Translations under genes and position numbers: made by a program
Shown: positions 9,624-19,004 of the stretch, in pieces
How positions within the stretch are numbered: the stretch's first letter is position 1
Layout: each line of letters opens with the position of its first letter
Source: Solibacteraceae bacterium
GTDB taxonomy: Bacteria; Acidobacteriota; Terriglobia; Bryobacterales; Bryobacteraceae
NCBI GenBank assembly: GCA_021324015.1
Contig: JAJPJX010000129.1
Location: 62,001 to 126,000 of the forward strand
Direction: 5' to 3'
DNA: 64,000 bases
The notes under the pieces: generated by a model
The model's database searches: none
The model's input: the letters and a program-made list of their open reading frames with translations, nothing else
What the model was told of the DNA's origin: nothing

Positions 9624-10076
9624 ATGCTTTCCGGAAAGCTGGTTCATCTGATCGAAGCTCATTGGGACCAGGTTTTCCCCCGCGCCCTCGAGGAAATCCG
9701 CAAAGATCCCAAGCTCCCGCACATCGGCAGACTGCCGGACCTGGAGTTGCGCGAACGCGCTCAGGACATCCTGGAGCACCTGGGCCACTGGCTGGCCGCC
9801 GGCAACGAGGACGAAGTTGCCCGCCGCTATGAGGCCTTGGGCCGGGCGCGCTTCGAAGAGGGCATCCCGCTGCACGAAAGCGTCCGCGGGTTCCAGATTG
9901 TTAAGGAAAAGATTATCGATTTCATCCACGAGCAGGGCACCGCCAAGACCTCCGTGGAGTTGTACGCCGAAGAAGAACTCGAACTGCGCTTGTCCGGCTT
10001 CTTCGACGTGCTGGTGTATCACCTCATCCGGGGCTACGAGGGCGCCTGGCGGCGAACCCGGCAAGCGGCCGCATGA
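9624..10076 (+). CDS. RsbRD_N-like helical sensor-type protein
   Basis: This 150-residue, probably all-helical cytoplasmic protein has no signal peptide or membrane segment. It begins with LVHLIEAHWDQVFPRALEEI and contains RRYEALGRARFEEGIPLHESVRGF, then VYHLIRGYEGAWRR. The pattern resembles the RsbRD N-terminal domain found alone or fused to STAS and kinase modules of stress-signalling systems. No STAS, kinase or phosphatase gene is nearby, so the partner is unknown. The start is set by GGGAGGTG, which lies inside a perfect hairpin; expression is probably controlled at that element. It could equally be an unrelated helical family. Confidence 0.6.
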   Translation: MLSGKLVHLIEAHWDQVFPRALEEIRKDPKLPHIGRLPDLELRERAQDILEHLGHWLAAGNEDEVARRYEALGRARFEEGIPLHESVRGFQIVKEKIIDFIHEQGTAKTSVELYAEEELELRLSGFFDVLVYHLIRGYEGAWRRTRQAAA

Positions 10077-10125
10077 GTTCCCTGGCTCGTTGCGAAAAGG
10101 CAATCCAGGCGGCACACTGGTCGGC

Positions 10126-10596
10126 ATGAGAGGGATTTGGCTGCTGCTGTGCGGGCCGCCGCTACTGGCTCAGAGCCTGCACGTTTTCGGCGGTCCCGGA
10201 TCGCCGGGTGAGGAGGTCCAGGTGGATATTGTGCTGGTGTCCCCGGCGGGCCACGAACCCTCCGCCCTGCAATGGGAGGTTTCTTTTCCCGCCGCCGAAC
10301 TCGCCCTTGAGGGTTCCGGGGCGGGGTTGGGGATTGCCGCACGGGACGCCGGCAAGGGCATCCAGTGCGCCGAACAGCCTTCCGGGCAGGTCACCACGCG
10401 CGCCTACCGGTGTCTGCTGGCCGGCGGCCAGAAGACCATCCGCAACGGGCCAGTGGCGGCGCTCAAACTCAAGGTCGGCGCCGGCGCCCGGCGCGGCGAC
10501 GCCCGCGTCCGCATCACGCACGCCATCGGGGTGTCCGCGGACCTGAAGAAGGCCACCATCCCGGATGCCGAGGGCGTCGTCACCATTCGGCCCTGA
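10126..10596 (+). CDS. Small secreted protein with cohesin-like beta domain
   Basis: This 156-residue product starts at ATG 10126 with a short signal peptide ending near LLAQ. The remaining ~135 residues look like a cohesin or cohesin-like beta sandwich: GSPGEEVQVDIVL, SALQWEVSFPAAELAL, YRCLLAGGQ and VAALKLKVGAGA. Cohesin folds outside cellulosomes usually mediate protein binding on the cell surface. No dockerin is seen in the window. It follows the RsbRD_N-like gene by 49 bases on the same strand and may be co-transcribed. The assignment rests on pattern only. Confidence 0.6.
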   Translation: MRGIWLLLCGPPLLAQSLHVFGGPGSPGEEVQVDIVLVSPAGHEPSALQWEVSFPAAELALEGSGAGLGIAARDAGKGIQCAEQPSGQVTTRAYRCLLAGGQKTIRNGPVAALKLKVGAGARRGDARVRITHAIGVSADLKKATIPDAEGVVTIRP

Positions 10597-10607
10597 CGCA
10601 ATTTCGA

Positions 10608-11720
10608 CTATTGCACCAACCGGTTCAACGTCAAGAATACAATCCGTTTCTGGGACTCCGTGCGGGCCAGCGGGGAGTAGTAATACCAGAAGGTGGCCTT
10701 CAACTGGGTCTGGCTGCCCGCCGGGATGGGGAAGTGGAACGTTTCCATGCGCCTCTCTCCCGGTGCCAGGCGCGTGTCCGAGACCACCTTCGCTCCGCGC
10801 AGGAAGGCGAAGTGCTCACGCATGAGCACGGTCCCATGCTGGTCCGCAACCTTCCGTGCATACACGCGCTCTTCGCTAAAGTGCTGGCCGCCGTAGGAAT
10901 CCGCGCGCACCTCCAGCACCAGTTGCCGCAGCGGCGAACCGGTGGGCAGGTAGTGGCCCGCCGTCTGATTGGCCACCTCCACGGTAACTTTCAACTGGTT
11001 TCCTTCGCGCACCGCGTTCCACTGCGCCTTGAAGGCGCTGTTAAGCTGCTCCAGGGAATGACTGCCGGGCATCTGGTGCAGATTGATCTTGGCCACGCTG
11101 GAACGCCGGATCTTGGGATCCACCACGTCGCCCGCCACCCGCGACATGTGACAGGACTGGCACTCCTTTCCCTCTTTGGCGTACACGCTGTTCTTGAATT
11201 CCGAGTAAGTGGTCAGGACGGGAAATCCAAGGGCGTTCCGGTACTCGTGGCAGGGGGCGCAGACCAGGGAGGTGGTGTGCACGTTGGAAAAGGCGGTGGC
11301 GTGGCCCGTGGATTCGGAATCCTTTAGCGGCCCGGTCTTGGTCAGCGTGAAGGCCACCGTGGCCTTGGGATTCGGGCCCGACATGGAGACACTCTGAATC
11401 GAGTGGCAGAAGTCGCAGGTGACTCCTTCCCAGCTCACTTTGCGGACCAGCGAAAAGTCGCCCGTGCGGGCGCCTACGGGGGAATGGCACTCCAGGCAAA
11501 CTTTGCGGCCCGCGGCGCCGAAATCGGCTTCGGCCAGGTCCAGCACGTCCTGAAACAAGCGGCTCTCCATAGCCTGAGCGTGGGACGACGATTTCCACGC
11601 CTCCAGGATGGAACGGTGGCAGCGCCCGCAGACCTCAGCACTGCTCGGTGTTTCCAGAACACCCGCGCTGCCGGCGTGACTGGCCACCGCAAGCAACAGC
11701 AGCGGCAGAAGCATAATCAC
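10608..11720 (-). CDS. Pentahaem cytochrome c (cytochrome c554-like), periplasmic
   Basis: This 370-residue protein has a signal peptide (residues ~1-18) and five CXXCH sites: CGRCH, CLECH, CDFCH, CAPCH and CQSCH. It lacks a C-terminal anchor, so it is probably soluble in the periplasm. The layout resembles the cytochrome c554/c-prime multihaem group. The GTG start (11720-11718) overlaps the stop of the nonahaem gene as GTGA, so translation is coupled. It is the last gene of the Rieske-cytochrome b-multihaem operon, which suggests it carries electrons away from the membrane complex. Its terminal acceptor is not identified. Confidence 0.87.
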   Translation of the reverse strand: MIMLLPLLLLAVASHAGSAGVLETPSSAEVCGRCHRSILEAWKSSSHAQAMESRLFQDVLDLAEADFGAAGRKVCLECHSPVGARTGDFSLVRKVSWEGVTCDFCHSIQSVSMSGPNPKATVAFTLTKTGPLKDSESTGHATAFSNVHTTSLVCAPCHEYRNALGFPVLTTYSEFKNSVYAKEGKECQSCHMSRVAGDVVDPKIRRSSVAKINLHQMPGSHSLEQLNSAFKAQWNAVREGNQLKVTVEVANQTAGHYLPTGSPLRQLVLEVRADSYGGQHFSEERVYARKVADQHGTVLMREHFAFLRGAKVVSDTRLAPGERRMETFHFPIPAGSQTQLKATFWYYYSPLARTESQKRIVFLTLNRLVQ

Positions 11721-12994
11721 CTCCTGGCGGACTTCGGAGCCGCCTCGGGTTTGGCTTCCAGGTTGCGGATGGCCAGCCAGAGGCCACCCATAGTGATCAG
11801 GATGGTAATCAGGGAAAGCGCCAGGCCCCGGCGGCGGTGATTGCGCTCTTCGAGTGCCGACTGGCCGGCGCGCAGGGTTTCGGCGGCAATGGCCAGCCCC
11901 TGGTTGGCGGGCTGCTCGACCGCGGCGGTCTGAAACGCGTGCACCGCCACGCGCGCCTTGACCAGGGCCTCGCGCCCTTCAAGCTGCCGCATCTGGGCCT
12001 CGGAGACTTCCATGCCGTCGCTGTGCGCGCGGTTCAGCACCTCGTCGGACTTCGCCAGAGCCTCCTGCAAGCGGCCCAGCAAGGCGGCCATTTGGGCGGC
12101 GGTGGCGCCACCCTTCGAGGTAGCGTCGTGGCACTGCGCGCAGACCGCTCCCGAGCCCGAAAGCATGGCCAGCGAAGGCTGCTTGATCCCGTGGTTGCCG
12201 TGGCATACGGTGCACCCCCCGGTTCCCATGGCGGAGAAGACCGGCTGGTGCGGGCTCTTGTTGTAGAGCTCCTCGAACAGCACGTGGCAGGTGCCGCACA
12301 CGTTGGCCACCGAGGCCACTTGCGGCGGCGCCGCGCCGTGATTGCCATGGCAGGAGGCGCAACTGGGCGCCGAGAGATCTCCGCGCTTGGCCAGCGCCTC
12401 CCAGTGGACGCTGGTGCGGTACTGCTCGAACTGGTTGGTTTCGATCTTGTATGGGGCCATATGCCGGGCGTCGGCGTGGCACCGCGCGCAGGTCTCCGGC
12501 AACCGCAGCGGATGCACCGGCGAGAGGGCGTCGCGCACCTCGCGAATGTCGTGCACGCTGTGGCAGTCGATGCAGGTGGCCACCGCTCCGTCGCCCGCCG
12601 CCAGGCGTTTGCCGTGCACGCTGGTCTGATACTGCGCCAGTTGGTCTACGCGCTGCTGCGGCTTGAAGCGGTGAATCAAGGTTGCATCACTGTGGCAGCG
12701 CGCGCAGAGTTTCGGAATGGCGGTGCGCGCGGGCTTGCCGATGAAGCCGCGGGCGCGGCTCATGGAGGCTTCCGGGTCGTCAGTGTTGCGATCGCCGCCG
12801 TGGCAGTCCGAGCAGGAGAAGCCGTCACGCGCGTGCACATCCTGGGAAAATACCGCGGCGGGCTTTCCCAGATTGCCTTCCAGCGCCGTATGGCACTCCA
12901 CGCAGGAGTCCTTGTGCTCCGCGGGTGCGCCGCACAGCAACGGGAGCCAGACGATTGCCAAAAGGAAGGCGTTCCCTCTCCGGAGCGGTTTCAT
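11717..12994 (-). CDS. Nonahaem cytochrome c with C-terminal membrane anchor
   Basis: The 425-residue product has a signal peptide, nine CXXCH sites (CVECH, CSDCH, CARCH, CIDCH, CARCH, CASCH, CGTCH, CTVCH, CAQCH) and one C-terminal transmembrane helix (~385-405). A helical stretch (~310-380) lies between the haem domain and the anchor. The ATG at 12994 overlaps the stop of cytochrome b (ATGA). Position and anchoring suggest it replaces cytochrome c1 as the electron acceptor of the Rieske protein; this is inference from gene order. Many NHG and HxxC spacings resemble NrfB/NapC-type multihaem folds. Confidence 0.88.
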   Translation of the reverse strand: MKPLRRGNAFLLAIVWLPLLCGAPAEHKDSCVECHTALEGNLGKPAAVFSQDVHARDGFSCSDCHGGDRNTDDPEASMSRARGFIGKPARTAIPKLCARCHSDATLIHRFKPQQRVDQLAQYQTSVHGKRLAAGDGAVATCIDCHSVHDIREVRDALSPVHPLRLPETCARCHADARHMAPYKIETNQFEQYRTSVHWEALAKRGDLSAPSCASCHGNHGAAPPQVASVANVCGTCHVLFEELYNKSPHQPVFSAMGTGGCTVCHGNHGIKQPSLAMLSGSGAVCAQCHDATSKGGATAAQMAALLGRLQEALAKSDEVLNRAHSDGMEVSEAQMRQLEGREALVKARVAVHAFQTAAVEQPANQGLAIAAETLRAGQSALEERNHRRRGLALSLITILITMGGLWLAIRNLEAKPEAAPKSARR

Positions 12995-14049
12995 CGCAGA
13001 TACCCCAACACCGAAAACGTGGCCAGATATGCCAGCAGGGCCACACCCGCGCCCGTCACCAGGCGCTGGCGCAGCGTGCCCCGGCGATCCGCCGACCAGA
13101 AAGGTAGCAATACCCACCACACCGCCAGCAGGCCGAAACCGAACAGTCCCAGCAGTTCCCCCTCGATGCGCCATACGTGGCTGGGGATGAGCTTCAGAGT
13201 GTAAAAGGGCGCCAGGAAATACCACTCCGGACGGATGCCCGCGGGCGCCGGAGCGAACGGGTCCGCCTTCTCGCCGAGTTCCCAGGGGAACAGCGCCGCC
13301 AGCGACCCTAGCACTCCCAGGGCGGCGTACCAGGCCATCAGCTCACGCAGAAAAAAGTTCGGGAAGAACCGGATCTGTGGCAGGTTCTCACCTTTGATCC
13401 AGGGCGGCGAACTCATGCCCGCCTTCTGCACCAGCACCAGGTGCAAGACCAGCAGCAAGGTAGTGATCCCCGGCAGCACGGCCACGTGGAAGCCGAAGAA
13501 GCGCGTCAGCGTGCCGCCCCCCACGTCGTCGCCGCCTCGCAGGAAACGCGCGATCTGGTGGCCGATCAGGGGCACGCTGCCCGCCATGTCCGTGCCCACC
13601 TTCGTCGCGAAGTAGGACAGCTTGTTCCACGGCAGCAGATATCCGCTGAACCCGAAGCCCAGCGCCAGGCCCAGCAGCGCGATGCCGCTCAACCAGGTGA
13701 GCTCCCGCGGGCGCCGGTAGCTGTGCAGAAACACGACGCTGAACATGTGGATGAAGGCCGAAAGAATCATCAGGTTGGCCGACCAGCTATGAATGGAACG
13801 TACCAGCCAGCCGAATTCCACCCGCGTGACGATGAACTGCACACTCTCGTACGCCTCGGTAGGGCTGGGGCGGTAATACAGCAGCAGCAGGACTCCGGTC
13901 AGCACCTGAATCGTAAATAAAAAAAGCGTGATGCCGCCGAAGTAATACCACATGGTGGCGGAATGCACCGGGACGCTCTTATGCGCGGCGAACTCCCGGA
14001 TGGCGTTCCAGCCCAGCCGTTCGTCCAGCCATTCGGTTATGGCGGCCAC
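12991..14049 (-). CDS. Cytochrome b of a Rieske/cytochrome b complex (b6-like)
   Basis: This 352-residue integral membrane quinol-oxidising subunit joins a b6-like N half with a subunit-IV-like C half. Haem ligands are visible: helix B has two histidines separated by 13 residues (SIHSW ... FIHMF). Helix D has two separated by 14 (FGFHVAVLP ... VLHLVL), which is the spacing of cytochrome b6 rather than mitochondrial bc1. PEWYF, the quinol-oxidation motif, follows GIRP in the second half. It lies 19 bases downstream of the Rieske gene and overlaps the nonahaem gene by ATGA. Confidence 0.93.
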   Translation of the reverse strand: MAAITEWLDERLGWNAIREFAAHKSVPVHSATMWYYFGGITLFLFTIQVLTGVLLLLYYRPSPTEAYESVQFIVTRVEFGWLVRSIHSWSANLMILSAFIHMFSVVFLHSYRRPRELTWLSGIALLGLALGFGFSGYLLPWNKLSYFATKVGTDMAGSVPLIGHQIARFLRGGDDVGGGTLTRFFGFHVAVLPGITTLLLVLHLVLVQKAGMSSPPWIKGENLPQIRFFPNFFLRELMAWYAALGVLGSLAALFPWELGEKADPFAPAPAGIRPEWYFLAPFYTLKLIPSHVWRIEGELLGLFGFGLLAVWWVLLPFWSADRRGTLRQRLVTGAGVALLAYLATFSVLGYLR

Positions 14050-14068
14050 TCGTTGTCTCCTTTGCTTG

Positions 14069-14497
14069 TCAGGCTCGCTTGGACAGCACCACTTCGTCGC
14101 CGCGCACCCGCACGGCGTACTCCTCCAGGGGGGCCGGCGGCGGCCCGGAAACCACCTTTCCGTTCAGGTCGTACAAACCGTTATGGCAGGCGCACCAGAT
14201 CTCGCGGCGCGCATCCTGATACTGCACCGTGCAGTTCAGGTGCGTGCAGATAGCAGAGAAGGCCCGAAATTCTGATTCCCCCGTGCGGATCAGTAGGGCC
14301 GGCCGGCTGCCGAACTTGACGATCTTGCCGGCATTTACCTTGAGATCCTGGACTTTACCCGCCGAGACTTCGTTCACCGCCGCTTCGGGAATGGCGGGAG
14401 GATTCATGAACTTGATGGCGGGATAGAGGAAGGAAACGATGGAGGCCGAAAAGCCTCCGCCCAACAACCAGCGGACGATCGTGCGACGTTGCGCCAT
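14069..14497 (-). CDS. Rieske [2Fe-2S] protein
   Basis: The 142-residue product starts at ATG 14497, preceded by AGAGGTGGT. Near the N terminus, [12 protein letters not shown] followed by a hydrophobic segment gives a Tat-type membrane anchor, as usual for Rieske proteins. The two cluster-binding boxes are CTHLNC (residues ~85) and CACHNG (~106). It takes one electron from quinol bound at cytochrome b and would pass it to the adjacent multihaem cytochrome. It is the first gene of the four-gene operon running to 10608. A longer upstream reading frame exists but lacks a better ribosome site. Confidence 0.93.
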   Translation of the reverse strand: MAQRRTIVRWLLGGGFSASIVSFLYPAIKFMNPPAIPEAAVNEVSAGKVQDLKVNAGKIVKFGSRPALLIRTGESEFRAFSAICTHLNCTVQYQDARREIWCACHNGLYDLNGKVVSGPPPAPLEEYAVRVRGDEVVLSKRA

Positions 14498-14646
14498 ATT
14501 ACCACCTCTCTGGGGCTCGGTTGTGGCAACGGTATTAGCACGTTGGATTCCAACGTGACTTTTCAACAATTTGTAGGAATATTTTACAGGACAAGGAGAG
14601 GTGATGGGGGATTTGGCGCAGGCTGGGCGGGGAATTTCCCCGGCTG

Positions 14647-16386
14647 TTATGGCACACTCTCGAACGGATTACTGCTTGGCGCGTACGGTGCGAGGCGAGG
14701 CGGCCGTGCATCCGGCTCGAGCAGCCAGGCCTTCCGGCCGGGATAGTAGCGCAGCAGCTTCTGGTTTTCCGCCGCGCCCAGGTCCCGCGCCCACACCACT
14801 CGCGCGTGGTCGATATCCGCCTCGTTGTACACCCATTCCTGAAAGGTGTGCCGCGGCCCATAGCGCACGAAGACCAATTGCTGCCCGGGGGCCTGCGCCA
14901 GTTCCCGGCGAATGGCCAGCCGTCCGTCGGGGTCGCCGTGATTGACGGCGGCCCAGGTTTCGTGCTGGAGCATGGCGGGGGCGAAACCGGCGTTGCCGGA
15001 CGCGTGCAGGCCGTACCAGAACAGGAACTGGGCGATGCACAAGATGACCAGCAGCCGGGCTGCCTCTTGCCCCGCCGGCTGTCCGCGGATGCGCCACCGG
15101 CCCAGGCGTTCGAGCGCCGTTACGCCGATCAGCACGAACAGGCAGCCGGCAGCCGCGAGGTAGTGCGGGTAGAAGTAGGGGTAGAAGTTCGCGCCCAGCG
15201 CGAAGAGCAGCACGGAGAGCACCACCCAGACGAAGCGGAATTCCGCCAGCGCGGGCAGAAAAGCCGGCAGCGTCAGGTAGATCGGCGCCGGGATGAAAAA
15301 CCGGTAGAAGCGGACGCGGTCCGCCAGACGCCGCAGGTAGCGCCCCGGCGTATCCGTACCCTGGCCGTGTACAGCGGCCTGCACTTCATAGTGCAGTTGC
15401 TGCTGCGGGGTCAGCGCGCGGTGCGGCACGGGGTTCGGCTGCACGGTGAACGTGGCAGGCACGCCGTACTGATAGCGGCTCAGCACGTACGGCAGGGTGG
15501 TCCAGCTTCCGGTCACCTGACGGTTATGGATGAGTGTGATGCCGGCGGCCGGCATGGCGGCCAGCGCGGCCGCAAGCAAGGGCTTCGCCAGGCGGCGCGC
15601 CCCCGATGGGTGCCGCAGCACCGGCAGGAAATACAGCCCCACGGATAGCGCCAGGAGCACGCACTCGTACGGACGGGTGAGCCACTGGAGTCCCAGACCC
15701 AGGCCCAGCCAGACGGCGTTCCGCCTGCCGCCGCCGGTGCGTAGCCGGGGCAGCGCGCCGCAGACCAGGCATCCCGCCGCGGCCGAAACCGCGCCTCCCC
15801 AATAGGTGTTCATCCAGTACGTCAGCGGCCCGAACTGGAACACCGCGAGCAGGCCGCCCCACAGGGCCCATCCCGGCGTGGTCCAACCCAGGAGCATCCA
15901 GTAGCACAGGGCGCACAGTGCCGCCACCGAGAGCGCCACCCCTGCCCATGGATGCCCGAAGAGCATCCGCCCGATGGCTAGCGCCAGGCCCTGCCCGATC
16001 GGAAAGATGGAGCTGTACGTAGGCTCCTGCAACACGAAAAAGGTTTCGAAGAACTGGTGCAGCGGGTGCGGCGGATTGGCCAGGCGGAAGTGGCGCAGGG
16101 TGTCGGCCACCAGCAGGTGGCTGAAGTCGTCCGGTCCGGCCGGCGCCGGAACCGGAGCCGCGGGCAGCAGGAGCAGCCGCAGCGCCACGGGCAGCCCGAC
16201 GAGAAGCAGCAGGCACCACCCGGTCCGGCGGGCCAGCCTCGCGGCCAGCCGCTCGATCCCCGCGCGCCACGCGAGCGCCAGCCCGGCCAGCAAGAGGGCC
16301 AGCGCCAGTTCCACGAAATCCGCGGCGCCGAACCCGATGGGGTTATGCAGCGGCAGGAACGAACGGAACAGGTGAAACAGGAACAT
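14647..16386 (-). CDS. Multi-pass membrane glycosyltransferase-like protein (GT39/ArnT type)
   Basis: This 579-residue protein has about ten predicted membrane helices. The first periplasmic loop holds PDDFSHLLVADTLRHFRLANPPHP, a paired acidic motif typical of the lipid-linked-sugar GT-C transferases such as ArnT and PMT. NTYWGGAVSAAAG and LTRPYECVLLALS lie in later helices. GT-C enzymes transfer a sugar from a polyprenyl-phosphate donor on the outer face of the inner membrane; donor and acceptor are unknown here. There is no visible operon with the cytochrome genes (149-base gap) and it is 15 bases from the esterase upstream of it. Confidence 0.68.
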   Translation of the reverse strand: MFLFHLFRSFLPLHNPIGFGAADFVELALALLLAGLALAWRAGIERLAARLARRTGWCLLLLVGLPVALRLLLLPAAPVPAPAGPDDFSHLLVADTLRHFRLANPPHPLHQFFETFFVLQEPTYSSIFPIGQGLALAIGRMLFGHPWAGVALSVAALCALCYWMLLGWTTPGWALWGGLLAVFQFGPLTYWMNTYWGGAVSAAAGCLVCGALPRLRTGGGRRNAVWLGLGLGLQWLTRPYECVLLALSVGLYFLPVLRHPSGARRLAKPLLAAALAAMPAAGITLIHNRQVTGSWTTLPYVLSRYQYGVPATFTVQPNPVPHRALTPQQQLHYEVQAAVHGQGTDTPGRYLRRLADRVRFYRFFIPAPIYLTLPAFLPALAEFRFVWVVLSVLLFALGANFYPYFYPHYLAAAGCLFVLIGVTALERLGRWRIRGQPAGQEAARLLVILCIAQFLFWYGLHASGNAGFAPAMLQHETWAAVNHGDPDGRLAIRRELAQAPGQQLVFVRYGPRHTFQEWVYNEADIDHARVVWARDLGAAENQKLLRYYPGRKAWLLEPDARPPRLAPYAPSSNPFESVP

Positions 16387-16401
16387 CCGCCGCCCGGGAA
16401 G

Positions 16402-18144
16402 CTACCGCGTGAGCAGCCGGGCCGCGCGCAAGCCGCCTGCCCGCTGGATGCCCGGCACGAAGAAATGGTCCGCGAAGTCCTGGTCGCTGCCCTGAAAGCC
16501 GCCCAGGCCGGCGCGCAGCTTCACGTGCTCCGGCGCCACCGCGGCGGCGAACAGCGCCCATACGGCCGCCTGGTCCAGACCCACCAGTTCGGCCTCTCCG
16601 GACTTGCGCAGAAAGGCCAGGGCCGTGAGAATGTCCTGCACGCGGTTGGCGTCGTCGCTGCGGTTGAAGGTCAGGTAGTGCGGCCCAGGTTTGCCGCGCG
16701 TCGCGACCGCGGCCCCGGTCTGGAACGCGTCGATCAACAGCACCGGCCGGCCGGCTTGCATCAGGCGCTGCACCTCCGCCGATTGGCGGGCCGCCGCCGA
16801 GCCCCGCGGATCCACCACCAGCGCCGCCAGTCCACGGCCTGGAATCCAGATGCCCGGGATGCGGTCACCCTTGCCCGGCCGGCTGAGCAGGATCCTTTCT
16901 CCGTCCTTCTGGCTGATCACTTCGGAAGGCCACTCCGCCATCAGCGCATACCGCAACCGCTCGCGGAAGACGGCCGGGTCCGTGGTGGCCTCGTTCTGCT
17001 GGCGCGCCGCCGCGATCCACTGCTCCACGATCTGCTCGTAGCTCAGCGCGCCCTCGGGCAGCGTGCGATTGTGCAGCGCCAACATCTTCTGGAGCTGCTC
17101 CACGTGGAAATTGCGCTCCCGGAAGTGCTCGCCGTCAGGGTCGCCCAGAATGCGCTTCCCGAAAAAGCGGTACACCGCTTCCCGGCTGCGCTGGTTGTAG
17201 TTGTGCGGCGCGTCGATCTGGATGGTCTCCACGTTGTCCGGCCGGTCGTACAGGCGGTAAATCGACTGAATGGCCGGAAACTCCTCCTGCGGCGTGTGGC
17301 GCGTCCAGTCGCCGGTGGCCGAAACCATCAGCAGGGGGCGCGGAGCCATCATGGCGCCGAACTCCAGGTTGAAGGTGTCCACCCGCAGGTTAGGCGCGTT
17401 CTCGCACGGGGAGCCTCCCTGCATGATGGCGGAAAGCATGTTCACCGGCGCGGAGAAGCGCACGCGGTCGTCCACGGCGGTCAGCAGAAAGGTTTGCGTG
17501 CCGCCCCCGGAAGCGCCTGTGGCGCCGATCCGGGCCGGGTCCACCTCCGGCAGGGACAGCAGAAAATCCACCACCCGGATGGAGTTCCATAGCTGTAGAC
17601 CCAGCGGCCCGAACGACCAGAGTTGCTCCCGCCGGCCGCCGAAAGCGTGCGGCGTCTGAATGGTGTCCGTGTAGCCTACCATGTCGTAAGCGAACACCAC
17701 GTATCCCTGGCGCGCCAGGTTGATGCACCGGCCGGGGATGGAGGCCAGTTCCGTGTTCTCGAGGCGGCCGTAGATCCAATGGCCGTGCGGCGAGGCGATC
17801 CCCGGAAACTTGCCGGCCTTGCCCAGCGGCCGGTACAGGTTGCCGCCCAGGTAATAGCCGGGCATGGTCTCGAGCAGCACTTTCTCGATGGAATAGTCGT
17901 GGTTCTCGATGCGCCCGAAAATCTGCGGGTGGAGCGGCGTCTTTTCGGGCATGGGCAGCAGACCGGCCGCGGACAGAATCTGCTTCCGCAAAAACGCCTT
18001 GCGCGCCTCCCATGCGGCCTTGGTACGGTAGACCGGCATGCGGAAGTGCGTGTCGGTGCCCGGCGGGCTCACGTTGCGCGCGTCCTGCGGAGGCACTTGC
18101 GCGGCGGCCGCGGCCAGGCACACCATTAAGGCGAAGCTCTTCAT
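16402..18144 (-). CDS. Secreted alpha/beta hydrolase, acetyl-xylan-esterase/dienelactone-hydrolase like
   Basis: The 580-residue product has a signal peptide (MKSFALMVCLAAAAAQ) and an alpha/beta-hydrolase domain. PGIASPHGHW marks the oxyanion strand and GATGASGGGTQ contains the nucleophile serine elbow. APHNYN may provide the catalytic histidine. A second, less conserved region (~370-580) may be a degenerate repeat. Related Acidobacteriota and Planctomycetes proteins are annotated as acetyl xylan esterases acting on plant polysaccharide side chains. The ATG is seven bases after a TATACT -10 element with no ribosome site between, so transcription may be leaderless. The next gene downstream is 15 bases away and may be co-transcribed. 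Confidence 0.8.
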   Translation of the reverse strand: MKSFALMVCLAAAAAQVPPQDARNVSPPGTDTHFRMPVYRTKAAWEARKAFLRKQILSAAGLLPMPEKTPLHPQIFGRIENHDYSIEKVLLETMPGYYLGGNLYRPLGKAGKFPGIASPHGHWIYGRLENTELASIPGRCINLARQGYVVFAYDMVGYTDTIQTPHAFGGRREQLWSFGPLGLQLWNSIRVVDFLLSLPEVDPARIGATGASGGGTQTFLLTAVDDRVRFSAPVNMLSAIMQGGSPCENAPNLRVDTFNLEFGAMMAPRPLLMVSATGDWTRHTPQEEFPAIQSIYRLYDRPDNVETIQIDAPHNYNQRSREAVYRFFGKRILGDPDGEHFRERNFHVEQLQKMLALHNRTLPEGALSYEQIVEQWIAAARQQNEATTDPAVFRERLRYALMAEWPSEVISQKDGERILLSRPGKGDRIPGIWIPGRGLAALVVDPRGSAAARQSAEVQRLMQAGRPVLLIDAFQTGAAVATRGKPGPHYLTFNRSDDANRVQDILTALAFLRKSGEAELVGLDQAAVWALFAAAVAPEHVKLRAGLGGFQGSDQDFADHFFVPGIQRAGGLRAARLLTR

Positions 18145-18151
18145 GCACGCG

Positions 18152-18157
18152 AGTATA
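18152..18157 (-). promoter_or_regulatory. -10 element of the esterase gene, leaderless type
   Basis: TATACT reads on the minus strand at 18157-18152, seven bases before the ATG at 18144. No Shine-Dalgarno sequence fits between. No convincing -35 box is visible in the GC-rich stretch upstream. Confidence 0.4.
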
Positions 18158-18179
18158 TACCCGCGGCCCCGCCCTCCCG

Positions 18180-18842
18180 CTATGCCACCACCCAGCCGTC
18201 CGCCAGGTGGACGATGCGGTTGCCGTAAGCCGCGTTGGCTTCCGAGTGGGTCACCTGCACGATGGTGGCGCCTTCCTGGTTGAGCTTCTTGAACAGCTCC
18301 ATGATTTCCTTGCCCTGGCTGGAGTGCAGATTGCCGGTGGGCTCGTCCGCCAGGATCAGCTTCGGATTGGCGATCACCGCGCGCGCCACCGCCACCAGTT
18401 GCTGCTGGCCACCGGAAAGCTGGCTCGGATACAGATCCCGCTTGCCCACGATATGGAACCGGTCCAGCGTGTCGCAGACGATGCTGGCGCGCTCTGCGCT
18501 TTTGATGTTCCGGTAGGAGAGCGGAACGTCCAGGTTCTCGTACACCGTGAGGTTGTCGATCAGGTGGTAGCTCTGGAACACAAAGCCGATATATTTCTTG
18601 TTCAGATCCACGCGCTCTTTCGGCTTCATGCGGTGCACCGGGTGATCCAGAAAGTAGTATTCCCCGGTCCAGGCGCCGTCCAGCATGCCCAGGATGCTGA
18701 GCAGCGTGGATTTGCCCGCGCCGGAGGGACCCATCACGGTCACGAACTCGCCTTCCTGAACGTCCAGGTCGATACGCCGCAGCACGAACGTCTTGCCGTA
18801 GCCGGCTTCGTAAAATTTGTCGAGGTTGCGCAGTCGGATCAT
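18180..18842 (-). CDS. ABC transporter ATP-binding protein (MacB/LolD family)
   Basis: This 220-residue cytoplasmic ATPase has Walker A GPSGAGKST (residue ~38), the Q-loop FQSYHL, signature LSGGQQQLVAVARA and Walker B LILADEPTG. The layout is that of the LolD/MacB/FtsE group, which energises FtsX-type permeases for lipoprotein handling, macrolide export or envelope signalling. No FtsX-like permease lies in the window, so it is an orphan. It is transcribed toward the esterase gene and diverges from the GlcG-like gene. A TAGAAT hexamer on the minus strand (18866-18861) is a possible -10. Confidence 0.9.
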   Translation of the reverse strand: MIRLRNLDKFYEAGYGKTFVLRRIDLDVQEGEFVTVMGPSGAGKSTLLSILGMLDGAWTGEYYFLDHPVHRMKPKERVDLNKKYIGFVFQSYHLIDNLTVYENLDVPLSYRNIKSAERASIVCDTLDRFHIVGKRDLYPSQLSGGQQQLVAVARAVIANPKLILADEPTGNLHSSQGKEIMELFKKLNQEGATIVQVTHSEANAAYGNRIVHLADGWVVA

Positions 18843-18969
18843 GGTCGGGCCAATGCCTTCATTCTACCCAGCGCCGCGGAGGTGCACGCGCGGTGCCAAC
18901 CGCAACTCCCTGGTAGGGCGCGTAATCTCACAGCGGTCCTGTTCGCTTTTGGGATGGCTCGTTCAGAAT

Positions 18970-18998
18970 CGGACAGGCTCTGGCCGCCACTGTATGCT
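18970..18998 (+). promoter_or_regulatory. Promoter candidate of the GlcG-like gene, leaderless type
   Basis: CGGACA (18970-18975), 17 bases and TATGCT (18993-18998) precede the GTG at 19005 by exactly six bases, which would place the start of transcription on the start codon. Confidence 0.4.
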
Positions 18999-19004
18999 GG
19001 AAAG

